DNA of 64,000 nucleotides from Sitta carolinensis (taxonomy: Eukaryota > Chordata > Aves > Passeriformes > Sittidae), in contig CM063284.1 in NCBI GenBank assembly GCA_032173965.1, positions 60,510,863 through 60,574,862 on the forward strand, written 5' to 3'. The notes below the pieces were generated by a model. That model saw nothing but the letters and a program-made list of their open reading frames with translations. It was not told the origin of the DNA and did no database searches. This document shows positions 13,549 through 26,820 of the stretch, in pieces (within the stretch, counting starts at the first letter, position 1; each line of letters begins with the position of its first letter). The position numbers were made by a program, and so were the translations under genes.

Positions 13549-13643
13549 GTAAACAAACAAAGAAACAAAAAACCCCTAAACCTACAACAAAATAAACCGC
13601 AACAAAAAAACCCCACAAAAAAAAAAAAAAAAAAAAAAAAAAG
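13549..13643. repeat. A/C-rich tract ending in poly(A)
   Basis: Begins with AAAC/AAAG units, continues as A/C blocks with CCCC, and ends in an A run of about 26 bases (13617-13642). No retroposon body precedes it, so it does not look like a normal retroposon tail. Confidence 0.9.
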
Positions 13644-15209
13644 AAATAAGAGTAAAGGGGAATTTGAAGAGTTTGGGAAACTATTTTATAATTATTTTTA
13701 TGTGGTGGATTCTGCTCTCATTCTTTAATGTGAAATGAAGGAAGTTGCCAAAGAACATGCTAAAATTAGATGCAACACAGCCAAGTACTGGATTTGAATG
13801 AGGCCCTTCATCTCTTGAAGGCAGTTCAGAGGTGTCACCTTCCCACTGGTTCAGTGATAGCCATTGCCTTCAAGATCTCTTTAGGCCATGGAGCTGTGGT
13901 GACTCCTAGCTTCAGCAGCTGACCGATATTTTCCCAGATGTTTTTTTTCTCAGCTCTAAATGTAGGTGAAAAACATTAAAATGCCCCTAAAGTTTTGAGT
14001 CATGTAGTTTTAACAGTATACTTTTTATGGTTATAAATGCTTTGGATTTATACCTGTTTATTTTCCCTCATAGATGCTGACCTACCTGAGCTTTCATTAA
14101 AGCCCCAGCCAGCTTTCGTACAGCTTATACAACAATACCTTGTTTAAAATTAACTCAAATTTCAGTTTCAAACCCTACAGTCTATTTATATATTCATATA
14201 TTTTCCCGGAGGTGGAGAGGATGTGCCAGGTACAGGCATGCAATTTATAAGCCTTACTTGTGAGGCTATAAAAACTATGTTTATGTTATAATTGATACAG
14301 AGTGGGAAAGGCTACTTAAAGACAGTTTTGTTCCCTCAGGTTGAGCTTCTGTTCTGCAGTATTCAATGACTATTTCTCTGTAGTGGTTGTCTACAGAGGC
14401 TAGCCTATTAACACTTGCATGAAAGTAAATTCTTGAATTTAGGAGAAACTGTCCTCCTTCTCTGAGGGCTGTAAGAATCCATCATGTGCAAAGGCAAGGG
14501 CACAGAAGAGTGGGTACCACTCTTAGTGCAAACTAAGTTGAAATTTCTTAAATATAAAAGCCATCGTTCAAAGAGGGCAACTATTCAAATATTATGAGAA
14601 TCTTTAATGGAAAGACAAGGAAAACTTCATACACCTTCTTTTCCTTTATAACAAATTGTTCTAGAGAATTCACCTTGAAATTTAGCTTGAAATGCATACT
14701 TTATAAAAATGTACCATGGAGAAGTGATGATATATGCAAATAAGTTATTAAAGAGCAGGGGAAAATTGTTTCAGAATTACATGACGAAAACAGTGTGATG
14801 AAACAAAGGTCAGCTTAAGTTACATCAGACCTTCAGGTTCTTGTTTCAATTCAAAATCAATTTCAAACAAAACCAAATGAAATCATGCTGAGAGAAAGGC
14901 CACAGTAATATTTCAACACTCCACTATACTGAAACACCATAAAGAATTATCTGATCTTCCATATCACAGAAAATACTCAGTTAGTCTATTTGGGTATTTT
15001 AGTACTATTCAATATTTTAAATTGGTGGATTATAATAAGGAAAATCAGCCCCTTTTAATTAAAAATGGTTCATGCTAAATCAACATTTCATATTTTCAAG
15101 GCAGTTCTTTACAAAATTAATTAAAATCCCCTGGCATCTTTTAGTGTGCCATGGATTTAAGTGTTCTTTTTAATTCAACTTTCTCCATTCTTAAAAGGGA
15201 AAGAATTAT

Positions 15210-15304
15210 CTTGTTTTGGTGGTTTGTTTGTTTGTTTGTTTGTTTTTGTTTGTTTTTGTTTTTGTGGGGGTTTTTTTGTTTGTTTGTTTTTTGTTTTTTT
15301 TTCT
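15210..15304. repeat. T/G-rich tract with (TTTG)n core
   Basis: About five TTTG units at 15222-15243, then longer T runs broken by single G or a GGGGG block. It is the reverse-strand equivalent of the A/C tracts elsewhere in the window. It explains the Phe/Cys/Leu-rich open frames at 15151-15445. Confidence 0.92.
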
Positions 15305-16650
15305 CCTGTAACAGATACATCTCTCTCTGTTTGTGTTGATGCCATGCAAAGACCTCACAATATAGCCCTACAAGGCAAGGAAATGCAATGGCTTCCTCAG
15401 TTACAAACTTCTAAAAGGGTATTAGGGGAATTCAAGGTGAAATGAAATACTACAGAAAAAATCCACTTCAAAGCTCCCATTGAATTCCTCTAAGGCCAAG
15501 ATTTCATACTTATGCCAGGTTATGTCCTTGGCCTGATCAATGCTGAAATGAAGCTTTGTTTGCAAAGCTCTTTTACTGTTCAAACGTCCTCTGGAACCTT
15601 TTATATATTTAATAAGAAATGCAAGAATGAGTGAAAGAAAGTTCAGGAAAAAACCCACCAAACTATGGAATTCTCTCCAGCAGCCAAAACTGCATTGTGT
15701 GTGGGCTTTTTAAAAAATTATTATACACACACAGGCAAATTGGCCCAGGGAATATATGACAAACCTGTTAATGATGAATATCTTAGCCCGGGCTGTTGTA
15801 GGTTAAAAATTAGTGTACCCAATGACTGGAATGGTGATTCTTCTATACAGAAGGCAGCAGTTTTTGGCCAAGTATTATTAGGCAATGTCAAAGCAATGGG
15901 AAAACAGTGTGGTTGCAGTAGCCCACTTAGGCCACCACATGGTTTTATTGGAATAGTCTCACTCATGCCTTCCTCAGAAAGAGAAAGTCAGTGTGGGTCA
16001 GAGAAGGATTTTCTCTACCTTCCAGCATCTTAATTAAGGAGTCAGTCACTTCCACAGATCATTCTCTGATAAACAGGTTGTCTTGAGTAATTCATAATAC
16101 AGTGTTTCTGGGAGAAACAGGAACTCCACTTTAAAGACAATAATAGATTTTTCCATCCTGCAGGCAGATATCAGTTATTCCTGAAAAGCACTGTGGAGGT
16201 TCTATAGATACAGTAATACAGGGGACTCAGTATCCACGTGATTATAAGTGTGGTAGGAGAAACTGTCTAAGGACAATCACTTCGGTCAAGAAAACTTGAG
16301 GAAAGTAATTTTATAAGTAGTAAAACATGGAAAGATTTGAGCTAGTCATTTGCTTTCCTGCTTCCCCCTTGTTGTTAAAAAACACATCTCAGAAGAGAGA
16401 GTTTAGGCTTTGCTACAACAAGAACTATATTTCTGAGCAGTCCAGTGAGGACACTTGTTTATGAACTTAAAAACAGCTTTGGGAGATGAATCACCAGTAA
16501 GTCAGTTTATGTACACAGTTACAGTTCCAGAAAGCTGTGGAGCAGTAATGGCAATTGAGAACCTGGACCACTGATTTATGAAGAGTTTTACATGGAAAAA
16601 GTAAGGAATAATTGAATGAAAGAACAGTAATATAGACTAAATTAAATGTT

Positions 16651-16671
16651 AAAAAAAAAAAAAAAAAAAAA
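16651..16671. repeat. Poly(A) run, 21 bases
   Basis: Uninterrupted A homopolymer within AT-rich unique sequence. Confidence 0.9.
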
Positions 16672-17546
16672 GGAAAAATAGCTGGAATAGATATAGCAAA
16701 CAGAAATAATTTTGTGCAGTTATAATGAAATTCTCTGCCATTGCCTTTTTAGACTCATAAACTTTTCCCAGATAGGCTGGTAACGTTTGTGTGTCTGATT
16801 TGGTTCACAGACATCTGAACGTAGGCCCTCCCTAGCTGTACTGAGATTGACTGAAACTGTGGAACAGTAAACACAAAAGCCTGGCAGAAAATGAGTTGCT
16901 GTGTGGAATTGTGTATGTGGTTCTGGGAGTAACAGGTGAGGAAATGTCAACTCTTCCCAGCTGAGTCAAATTAAGAGGGTAGGGCAGCATATGAAAACAA
17001 TGAAGCAAGAAATAGCTGGAGAACCTACTGGGAGGGCTGAGGGAGTGACAGAGGTGTTTTGTCTCCTGGCTGAGGCTGGGAAAAGGAGATGAGGGATTCA
17101 CCAGCTGACTTCTCTGAACAGGGATGGGAACTTGGATAAAGCACCAGAAGCTGAAGCCAGAGAGACAAAAGACTGTCTTAACTCCTCAACTCTCTACATG
17201 AGCTCTAGTGAGCAAAGAGACAAGTGAAAATGCAGGCAAGCTAATGTTTAGGTGTGGTGGTGGACTGTGCTGAGTAAAAATGGAGCTGTTGGTGGAAAGT
17301 GCTTTTGCATAGTGATCTGTGTGATTGTGGGGCCACGGTGCCCTAGGCTAGGGCCCTGGAACTGGGAAGGTGACAGAGGTGCTGGAGTTTTTGAACTGGG
17401 CCCAGCTTGTTTTATGTGAGGGCACGTGTGAAGTGCATGTTTTGTGGGTTTTCATGAGAAACGTGTTTATTACTGTTTGAATGTTGTGACTGGGTGGTCC
17501 TTTCTAGTTCTCTTGCCCATTTGGGATTCTGATTGTACATATGCTT

Positions 17547-17609
17547 TATATATATATATATATATATGTATATATACGTATATAGCATATATATACACAC
17601 ACATATATT
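17547..17609. repeat. (TA)n microsatellite with TG/CA interruptions
   Basis: About ten TA units (17547-17567), then alternating TATG, TACG and CACA interruptions. Purine-pyrimidine alternation is kept throughout. Confidence 0.9.
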
Positions 17610-20600
17610 TATTCTGTGATACTGAGGAAAGAAGAAAATTCTCAGTGGGATCGTTAGATATAAGACTTCTCAGAGAGGATAGGTAAATCTGCAAGTGTCA
17701 CCTAACTGGCTCACAGGGAAGCTAATAATAGTTTTGGGGGAAACCTTAGCAAACTAAGAATTGGGAGTTTTAGAAAACTTACCAAATTTATCATAAAATT
17801 GTTCTTGTGATTTCTTCAGTCAGTGAAACATATTCTCCCAGGAAACATCCAGGTTTATTATTATCTCAATTACTTCATTACTTATGCTCATCTGATGCCA
17901 AAATCCACCCTCTGTGTTCCCCATAGTCATCTTCTGCTTGCATATGGACCAGCCCAGAGCAAAATGGAGTCCCTGCCCCAAAAAGGCTACAGACAAATTA
18001 TAAACAACAATAAATATCTTAACATTTGCTTGTCCTTCTGTTAAATGTGAAAAAATGAAACCATTCAACACCTTAGGCAGATGCTGGAGGCCAGCAAAAG
18101 CCTTTTGTAGGTTTTCCAGTGAAATAGGACTCTGTATAGGTCTTGAAAGCATAAACATCAGCTGTTCTCCCACCCTCAACTATTAAAAAACGTTTAAAAC
18201 AATATTCTAACACAAGAATTATAAGAAACAAGTATAGGCAAAATACCACTAGCATGTCCTACTTTTTTTAAGGAGAGAGAGTTTTCAGTAGATGCATTAT
18301 CTTACTAGTATTATCCCAATGGCCTCTGCCTGTTGTTTGTATTTATCCTAGTGCATGCCTCCAGGTAAAGCCAGTAATGTCAGCAGCACTCTGCACGTGC
18401 AGAACATGTGTTTGGAGAATCAGAGCTTGACATCAGCAGGAGAAGGATTCCTTTGCAGGGAAATGAAGAAGGTGAAAGATCCAATTTTATATGAGATTTT
18501 TATCATGTACTTTTAAGCCTTGCCTAAGGAAATGAGGAAATAGTGATGAATCCTATGATGACTTTTCTTTTGCAGTGGAGGTGATACTGGTTGAAGGAGA
18601 GACCCTCCTTCTGCACCTAGCAGAAATTTCCAAAGGGTACTTGAGACTCTCCCCTGGCAGAAGGGAATAGCCATGAACAGTTGAATTTGATATTGACCTG
18701 ATAAAAGCTACAGGAACTAGACAGGAGCAGAGACAAAATCTCTGCTCCAGCATGTGAGCGCAGATTTTGGCACTGTCCCCTGCTGTGAGTGTAAGACACG
18801 AAGAAAAGTCAGTTCATCAGCTTATTGTGGGTAGTCAGAGGATGTTAGCAAGTAAACTATATGTTAGCACTCAGTAGCTAATTACATGGGATTACAACCC
18901 CCATGGCATAACAGAGTGTTACAAAGAGGCTCTGGATCTCTCCTGTCATTGTTTTGCTTTGTTGCACGTACTGCATCGATGCTTGGGTGTTAGTGGGTAG
19001 CACTGCTGAGTTGTGTTTGCTGTAGCGGTGTTTAAGCAAACAGCTTGAAATGTCTGGAGGTTTTCTTGCTTGTTTTCCTATGGCCTAACTTCTCCTTGGG
19101 CTGATATCTTCCAACACTGCAAGCATGAATCACTTCATATTTCTGAAGCATTTTTGCTCACCCTCCTTGAAGCACCTTCTTACTGAGTTTTTGTCCACAC
19201 TGCATGATTTGGAAATGCTTGATTTAATAGAAGTCATACAGCACAAATAAATAACACACATGAAAGTGTGTGTGAGTAACTGTGCATTGAACTGTTTAAT
19301 ATTCTTCAGCCTGCTGCTGAGAGGCAAACCAGTCAGAATATATCAAAACCAAACACAGCACTGGCAAGATTAAACAACAGTGGATTTGCACATGTAATAA
19401 ACCTGCTACATTGAGTTTAATCCATGTGTAATTGGGAACAGATAAGGCTGAAATTGAATGACTGCACAGGATCTGCCTCAGATGGAGGAAGGGAGAGGTA
19501 GAGAAGCCCAGAGTAGGGAGGGTGAAAAGTCACTGCGGCTTCTGGTTTGTCATGCAGATGCCAGAAAAAGGGGTGGGTTTATGCTGTTTAATTGTGAAGG
19601 ACATTAGAAAGGTGGTATAATGTTGATGAGCTACAAGTACAGTAAAGGGCTTGGCTATTGGAGAGCTTCAAGTGTAAACAGGTTGTTTTCCTCCCTGGGC
19701 TATGGGAGGGACAGTTCTAACTGGGCTTAGTGTCAAGAAATGATGCCGATTGTTTTTAGATGAACTTTATTTGCCCAGTCTGACTTTAATACAGTAAAAT
19801 CAGACAGCAAGGAAAAAATACCCGCTACTCGATTGTTTTGCCTTTTCCCCATCATCTTTGTTTTTCAATTTAGAAAGACTCATGAACAATCCAAACTCCT
19901 CCCTTCTCACTTCAAAAATCATAGTACCTTGGCCAGTCTGTGTTGGCTTTTGCTCTGTTCCCTGATAACTGTTTGTAAAGGAATGTAATGTTTGCCTCAC
20001 TCTCACCTTCCTCCACAAACCTGTTGGTATTTGTGTAACTTTTCATGTGTTTTGAAATACATGAGGAGATGAATATACAACATTAACAATATTTTTTTCA
20101 TTCTATGGGATACATTTTTTATATATGTTCCTCCATAGCCCTGTGTCTGATACCTTTTCTGTGTTCCTGCTTTCTCTTTTGTGATTTCCTAAACAATTTC
20201 CACACAGCCCACAGCAGCTCAAGAGAGTCATTAAATGCATGCATAGCCAATCTTTTCCGCTTATACTTGATAGACCCAGTAGGCTTGTGAGGATATTCTT
20301 AGGCAGTAATGGAAAGATTTAACAGATCCTTTAATATGTTTAACTGAAATCCAGCTAAATGGCCCCTGCTAATTTTCACCCATTACAGAAGTTGAGGATC
20401 AAAGGGCCAACATTTATCACTCAGGACTTTGTTTTCCTCAGTTGTTTCTCTCGATTCAATTAGTATGGCCCACTTTTTTTGAGGATCACATTTTGCTATA
20501 ATTTTAGATGGCTCCACAGCATGTGACTGTGGAGTTGGGACACTTACAACTTTGTTAGCAGACATCAAAGGAAAATGAAAAAAGTGCAGTAATTCATTAA

Positions 20601-22314
20601 TTGGTAAAGCTGGAGTCAGACTTGCTTTCCATCTCCTGGACATAGCAGGTATGCCTGGACTGACACAGGGAAATCTGCTTTTGCCTTTACCAAATGCAGA
20701 AGTAGAGGGTTTTTTTAGCTTGATTACACATGTGCTTTTCTATGTGATTTTTTCCTCTGGAGAAGCATTTCTAACTTGAGCTGTCTGAATTGTGAAACAG
20801 TGTTTCTGACAGCCCCTACTCAGCTACTGCTCTCTTGCATGGGTACTGTTGACTTGTTTCATTTTGATTTACAGAGGCATGCCTGTAGCATGAGACTGTG
20901 CCTCTCCAAATACAATGAATTACCTCAGCCCAGACCAGGACTAAGCAGTTCAGTGTCCTCGCAGTGAGACGCATTAAGGGTGAGAAGGCAAATTGATTTT
21001 TCTGCCTTCTATGTCTTGATCTGTTTGTCAACCAAGTAGATTTTCCCCAAGGTTACCCAACATGCAGTGAGAGAACCAAATGGCTTGGAAATGTACTTGG
21101 GACCACTACTTGCTTTCAAACTCTAGTTTTTAGCAGTGCAGCTTTAGGGCCCTTGTTTACTTGTAGTGGCAAAGCTGGTGGGAAAGTTTCAAGATGGTGA
21201 GTGTGGATGGACATTCTCTCAACTGACCCTCAGTTTAGACAGCTGGGTTGCAAGGACCATACAAAACATTTGAAGTTCTGTTGCAAAATTTTTTTGCCTG
21301 AAAGTATAGGGTAAGGCTTTTAAAAGCTACTCTCTTCTCTATGGTCTATGTGTTCACTAAAGGTTTGCATACAAGAATTATTTAATCATTTTGCAAATGG
21401 GTTGTGCATAGTAACAATTACAAAAAAATGTAATCCAAAGACCCTGGATATGGCTGTTTATGCCTCTTACTTTATTTTTTTTATTATTCCGGATTCCTAT
21501 AACTTGTACATTTTAATTTGAGTGATGATGGGTATATGCTTTTGCCACAGGACTCAAATGAGAGGCTTAATAAATGAATATGGGATTTACATGACTAAAT
21601 TTATTTTTACCTCAGAGCTGCTAGCTTCTCCCTTCCCCTCTTCCCCCTACCCATTTAGTCTGAATTTCTTCCTCATTTATGTGTTAATATTGTATGCAAC
21701 TCTTTTTGAGTGTCCATTTTACAGTGTGATGGTGATTTGCCTACTGGTAATTATATGGTTATTCTGGGTGAACAGGATAGCAGGGTAACTAAAATTTGAA
21801 AGGACGTTTTTGAGCAAAGAACAGTTTAGAAGAAAGTGATTGTAAATGCACCATCCCTGGAGCTTGGGGGAAAAAAACCCAGTCAGCTCTTCATCCAGGG
21901 CTGTCTCTCAAACACTGGTGCTGGGAAGTACATAGTGTAACTTAAGCATTTCTTGTCTCTGTCTGTACCTGGATTGGTGAAGAACAATGGAAAGTTGGTC
22001 CCAAGGCCCCTGCTTTGACTGGTGCTGAGACCATGGCATCTACTTAGGCAGCATGGTCTTGGTATTAAATTCTGTGTTTGTATTTCTGCTCTAGATGCTA
22101 CTACTCAATCAACAGTGTTTGATGAATTGTGAATACAATAATATGTGAAATAAAAAGGGCTGGCTCAAGACAGAAACAATAATTTTGAAACCTGATTTGG
22201 GTTTATATATTTTTTTTCACTCTAATATACCTGTTGTGGTCTAATTCTTTCTGTTTTGTAAGACCACATAACACCAGCACCAAAGTAGCTATTTTGTATT
22301 TGGCTATATATCAA

Positions 22315-22362
22315 TATCACTTCTTTAACTGTGTAAACTATCACTTCTTTAACTGTGTAAAC
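22315..22362. repeat. Perfect tandem duplication of a 24-bp unit
   Basis: The unit starts TATCACTTCTTTAACTGTG and ends TAAAC. It occurs at 22315-22338 and again at 22339-22362 with no mismatch. With the two copies identical, the duplication is probably recent compared with the degraded mobile elements around it. Confidence 0.95.
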
Positions 22363-23044
22363 ATCTGTTATTTTCTGACAGAACACCCTTCTTAACAAGT
22401 ACAACCTAGGAAAGGTGGTTTACCAAACCAGACAGACTGATGGACTAATGCATCTCAACAGGTCCTACTTAATTGCTTGGGGTTATTCTTCTGGATTTTG
22501 GGGTTTTCTTCCTCCCTTACTTCAATTACAGTACTGTAAACAGCACTTAGGTGCTCCTGATTGCATTGTTTTGGCCTGGCCTGTTTTTTGGTAGCAGGGG
22601 GCCACAAAGGTGTCTTCTGTGAGAAGAAGCTGGAAGCTTCTACTATATCCAGAAGAGCCAATCCCTGATAAGTCTGAGGATGGATGTGCTGCTGGCCAAA
22701 ACTGGGCCAATGAGAGAGGTTGGTAATGCCTCTGATGACATATTTATGAAGGAAATCAAAACAAAGTCATGGGTTTTGTTTCTAGTCAGAGAAGAAGAGG
22801 AGGTGAGAATATGTGAGGGAAACAACCTGGCAATACCAAGGTCAGAGAGGAGGGGCAGGAGGTGCTCTGGGTGCTGGAGCTGAGATTCTTCTGCAGGCCA
22901 TGGTGATGTCCATGGCGAACCAGCTGTGCCCCTGCAGTCCCTGGGAATCCATGGGGGATGCTGAGATCCACCCATAGCCCGTGGGGGAGATACCCAAGCT
23001 GGAGCAGGAGGATGCCTGGAGGAGGCTGTGATCCAGTGGGAGAC

Positions 23045-23290
23045 CCAGTGGAGAGATGGCATCCCTGTTCCAGGCTGGAGCAGCCTGTCCTTGGAGGACT
23101 GCACCCTGTGGAAAGAGACCTATGCCACAGCAGTTTGGGGAGGACTGTTCCCTGTGGGAGGGACACACGTTGCAGCAGGTGTGGTTTGGGTGCTGCTCGT
23201 GAGAGTGGATGAACCCATGCTGGAGAAGTTCACAGAGAACTGTCTCCTGTGGGAGCGACCCCACTGTTGCACAGGGGAAAGACTCCTCTC
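23045..23290 (+). repeat. Degenerate ~46-bp tandem repeats inside the LTR
   Basis: Units of the form GGACTG-(4-5 nt)-CTGTGGGAGGGAC-(CAYGCTGGAGCAG) recur from about 23045. The clearest pair starts at 23093 and 23139. Later units are interrupted and partly deleted. Such internal minisatellite-like arrays are, as I recall, typical of this LTR family. Confidence 0.6.
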
Positions 23291-23445
23291 CCTGAGCAGC
23301 GGAAGAAAATCTCAATAATGAACTGACCAAAACCCCCACGCCCTGTCCCTCCGCACTGCCAGTGGGAAGGAGGGAGGGGCTGGGGTGGAAACAGTGTTTT
23401 TAGGGTTTTCTTTGCTTCTTATTATCCTTCTTTGATTCTGTTAGT

Positions 23446-23451
23446 AATAAA
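23446..23451 (+). promoter_or_regulatory. LTR polyadenylation signal AATAAA
   Basis: AATAAA lies about 185 bases before the LTR 3' end and is followed by T-rich sequence. That is the expected place for the R-region polyadenylation signal of a retroviral LTR on +. Confidence 0.55.
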
Positions 23452-23635
23452 TTCACTTTGCAGCTTAAGTTGAGCCTGTTTTGCCCTAGAAATATTTCTC
23501 TTGATCCTTATCTCACTCATGAAGCCTTCATTAGCTTTTTTTTCCCCTTTTTCCTCCTCTGCCAGGCTGTGGCAGGGAAAGGTGAGTGTGTGACTCTTGT
23601 GATGCCTGGTGTTGGGCCAGTGTCAAACCGTGACA

Positions 23636-26600
23636 CTAAGATTTCCTCACCTTCCAGAGTAACTTGTTAATTCAAAGAAGCAAATTTTCTGCATTATTTT
23701 AAAACAGTCCCTGTTTCTTGAGTAAGAGAGTCCCTGTGTTTCCATTCAGCAGTGAAGGAAGCTGACAAGTTCTAGGTCTAAAGTCTTAGTTCCTCACCAG
23801 CTCTTTTGTGGAACTGTCTTAGAAATGGTATTCATGGGGAAAATGAGTAGGTGTGACTACAGGAAATTACATGTAGTGATTATTTATTTGCACTTTTCTT
23901 TTTTAATCTTTCATTGGTATTCAGTATCTTTTGCCAGAAGGAATGAATGCATTGGCAGAGATGCACACAGCTAAGTTGAGGGCTTAGAAATGGCTGAGAC
24001 TTTATTGCCAAAGAAAGGCTAGGAACAGTAAAAAGGTATTAAATCCATGATCCATGTAATTCAGGTTTGTTGGAAGGAGCTGTTTGGGATTTACTTTGAA
24101 AAAAAAAAAAAAAAAAGTATATATTATCTCCTAAAGAGCATTAGAAAACCTAATAAACTATGTAAAGAGCACAAAGACCATTGGTGTTCACCTACATCTT
24201 TAAGTCTTTCAGTGAGGTGAATTGACATCTTCCTTTCTAAAAGCAATTTCAGAAAATAAACCATAGTTTCCTACAGTGAGTGAAGGATATGAAGCTTGTC
24301 TCTATGTGTGGTGCGTATGTGTATGTATATACATGTCTGTTGTACCCCCAACCCTGCCATTTTCAGGGAAAAAATCCACTGCTTTTTTCATGTTGTTTCT
24401 TAGTCTAAATAGAAAATATAACAGCTTTATTATCAACACTTTTGCGATATAAGACACTGAAGCTAGTAAAATACTGAAGTAAAAAGACACTGCAAATTTT
24501 CAACTCCCTGCTGTTGAGTGTATACTTTTCACTGGTTTCATCAGCAAAAATTCTGCCAACTGAATTGTGGGTGGAAGGTACAAAATTTGTGTTGGCAGAA
24601 GAGGATATTTATTTACTGCTCATATGGATATGGTTTATAAGTTGCTTCTGCAAGCAAGTGCATAATACACTTTTTATTTTTCTGTGTGATGCTTTGCATT
24701 CATTATAAGTGAAGAATTTTTTAAATGTTTGTCACTATGATTTGGAGCTACCATGTATCAGTAGTTACTATGGATGATAAAATTGTTGAGGAAAAATGTC
24801 CTTAGCATATTTCAGACTTCATGTACGCATCGATGTCTAAGACAGTGAGATGTGTAGTGCATTTTATATCATATTGCAGTGCCTTTGTATCATGCAAAAC
24901 TATTTCCATTGAAGTCTGAAATGAGTCTGGCATGACCCAGAGTCACTATGATAATATATTCCTGATATCCTTTGCATGCTGATAACAGTTCAGCTGCACC
25001 AAAGCACTTTGTCAAGTTGTGTTCATTTTCTATAGGTGTGAATATATTTGGCAATGAGGGTTCAAATTGTTACTCTTAAATTAGTGTTGAATTTGGGTTG
25101 TCAACTCTAAATTGAGCAATTTCACCAACTGTTAGAGGATGCTGTAGCAAACCTTTGAGTTAAACTGTGCTCCTGTGTGTTGACTGCTGTAATTTAATAA
25201 GAGGAATGCTGCAGCTACTTGTCTTCATCCTGGGAAAAGCTGGGAATATGTTAAATTGATATTGTTATAACTGTAAGAGTTGAAATAGAGACAGAGCAGC
25301 GTAAAAGAACTGGTTTATCTCCTGCTTTCTTCCCCTTGTCTGTTGAGCCAAATCATTACCAAGATTTTTCTTGGTCTGTTTTAACATAATTTAACACAAA
25401 TTCCATTTTCCTGGGGGTCTTCATAATTTAAAGACAAGTGCAAACCAGCAGTTCTCTGTCAGGGAGGCATGTTCCTCTGGCTCCACATTAAAGAAATGTC
25501 ACTGGTCCGACTAGGTGCTCTCACACTAATAAACCAGATTATTTTAGTCTAGGTTGATGGTTTGAAAGAGTGGTGTTTTGTTAAAGAGCTGATTACTTGA
25601 TAAAGTCTTGTAGGAGTGCTCATTCGTTTTTGACTTCTCAGTATTGGATCTCTAAGATAATGTGTTTGCACTCCAGAGTCTGCTTTTCTATTTGTTTCTA
25701 AATGCTAGTCAAAAGATCTCCACAAAAGAGAAGGTTAGAGGTTCAATTTTCTTCTGTTTCTTCATCATGTGGCAAAATGTGTTTTGTTCATTTGCAGAGC
25801 CTAACAGTACCAATTGCAGGATAGCCATGATGCGTACTTGGTTAGTACAGTAATCTTGGTTTAAACTTCTGGTTCATTAAATGTTGTTTGTAAACCACTA
25901 CTGTAGTCATAATTAATATGAAACATGTAGGAATTATATAAATAGCATCCTGTGGCAATCTTTGCACAGGGTTATACTGGATACTGGCCGGTCCTGTTGC
26001 TTTATTGAAACTCTTTGCTGCAACAGCTCTTTTTGTTCAGATCAAATAATGGACACATACCTTCCAGTTTCACAATCAGCAGGCCAAGAGAAAGACAGTA
26101 CTTGAAGATGAATGTCTGTAACACAGGAATGGCCAAGTACAGCTACAGGCTTTTTCTTGAGTCCCTGAATACACATCAAATGGATGAATGAACAATTTCT
26201 TTTTGTATGTAGGAGGAAGAGTTGTAGAAACAAGCATGTGATCTTTAAGACCTGCATGGCACTAAATTGCATGGGAGTAGTTGATCAGTTTTGATCTTTG
26301 CAAATAGTAACTCCTGCAGGCAGGTGGAAATGTAGGTAAGGGTTTGCTGAATGCTGCATCTGCTCAGTATCCTTGATAATTCCAGCACTTCTACTTCCCA
26401 CCCCAGATTGCAATGTAGGCATACTCAAAATAACAGAGAGAAAATGCAGCTAGGAAACTAAGCCCAGGAGTAAAACATTCTTGCAATTCTTAAGGAAAGC
26501 CTACAGCAGGATTATGAGTAGGACAGTATTTGAAAAGATGCTTGGAAGTGGAAGGAAAGGGACTATTTCCTGCTGTCTGCCTTCCTGCTGGGCATGTATT

Positions 26601-26820
26601 CAGAGCTTTATGTTAATAGATGAGTTTGGAGGAAGTGGTTGTACCCTTGATTTTTCCTTCTAGTAGGAGCAGCCCCAGAATCCTGCAACATGCTGAGGGC
26701 AGGAGAGCAAGAGCAATCTGTTCCATTCCCCAAATGTGTTTTGGCACAGACATTTTGGTCAATGTTGTTAACTTTGTGATACCCATGGTATAGGATTTCC
26801 CATGACAAACACATTTGAAT
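23636..26820. other. Unique non-coding DNA
   Basis: AT-rich sequence; an 18-base poly(A) run at 24099-24116 is the only clear repeat. No exon-like block or interspersed repeat recognised. Confidence 0.55.

Larger units (their letters stand above)
11051..22314. other. Long non-coding stretch with simple repeats only
   Basis: No gene or interspersed repeat recognised. It contains the simple repeats at 12590-12641, 13549-13643, 15210-15304, 16651-16671 and 17547-17609, and an inverted pair of SOX-like sites at 13100-13130. The open frame at 15665-16033 (122 codons, ATG start) and its minus-strand partner at 15721-15966 overlap each other and lack any domain. Confidence 0.5.
22567..23635 (+). 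mobile_element. Degraded avian ERV LTR (about 1.07 kb), second family
   Basis: The order of landmarks matches a long avian retroviral LTR I recognise. It starts with a GGTAGCAGGGGGCCACA-type 5' region and AGCCAATC, then a promoter-like CCAATGAGAGAGGTTGGTAA with CATATTTATGAAGG (TATA-like) near 22740. A G-rich body with degenerate ~46-bp repeats follows, then AATAAA at 23446-23451. The 3' end reads GCCAGTGTCAAACCGTGACA at 23616-23635. No retroviral internal sequence flanks it, so it is probably a solo LTR. The 3' end is well defined; the 5' end is uncertain by about 20 bases and no matching target duplication is visible. ERV class is uncertain. The 120-165 codon minus-strand frames here are by-products of the G-rich body. 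Confidence 0.75.

Noticed and set aside
13617..13642. Poly(A) as a processed-pseudogene or retroposon tail
   Set aside because: The preceding sequence is A/C low complexity with no recognisable gene or SINE/LINE body, and no target duplication was found.
15665..16033. 122-codon + frame with an ATG start
   Set aside because: No family resemblance, no promoter or splice context, and an 81-codon frame lies on the opposite strand.
17820..18179. 119-codon minus-strand frame
   Set aside because: No recognisable motif and a 73-codon frame overlaps on the other strand.
22643..23339. Overlapping 126-, 153- and 165-codon minus-strand frames
   Set aside because: They lie antisense within the G-rich, tandemly repeated body of an LTR, overlap in different frames and show only Pro/Ser/Leu-rich composition.
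23581..23590. Strong donor-like AAAG/GTGAGTGTG
   Set aside because: It lies in the 3' part of the LTR, so it is most simply part of the mobile element; no partner acceptor or open frame.
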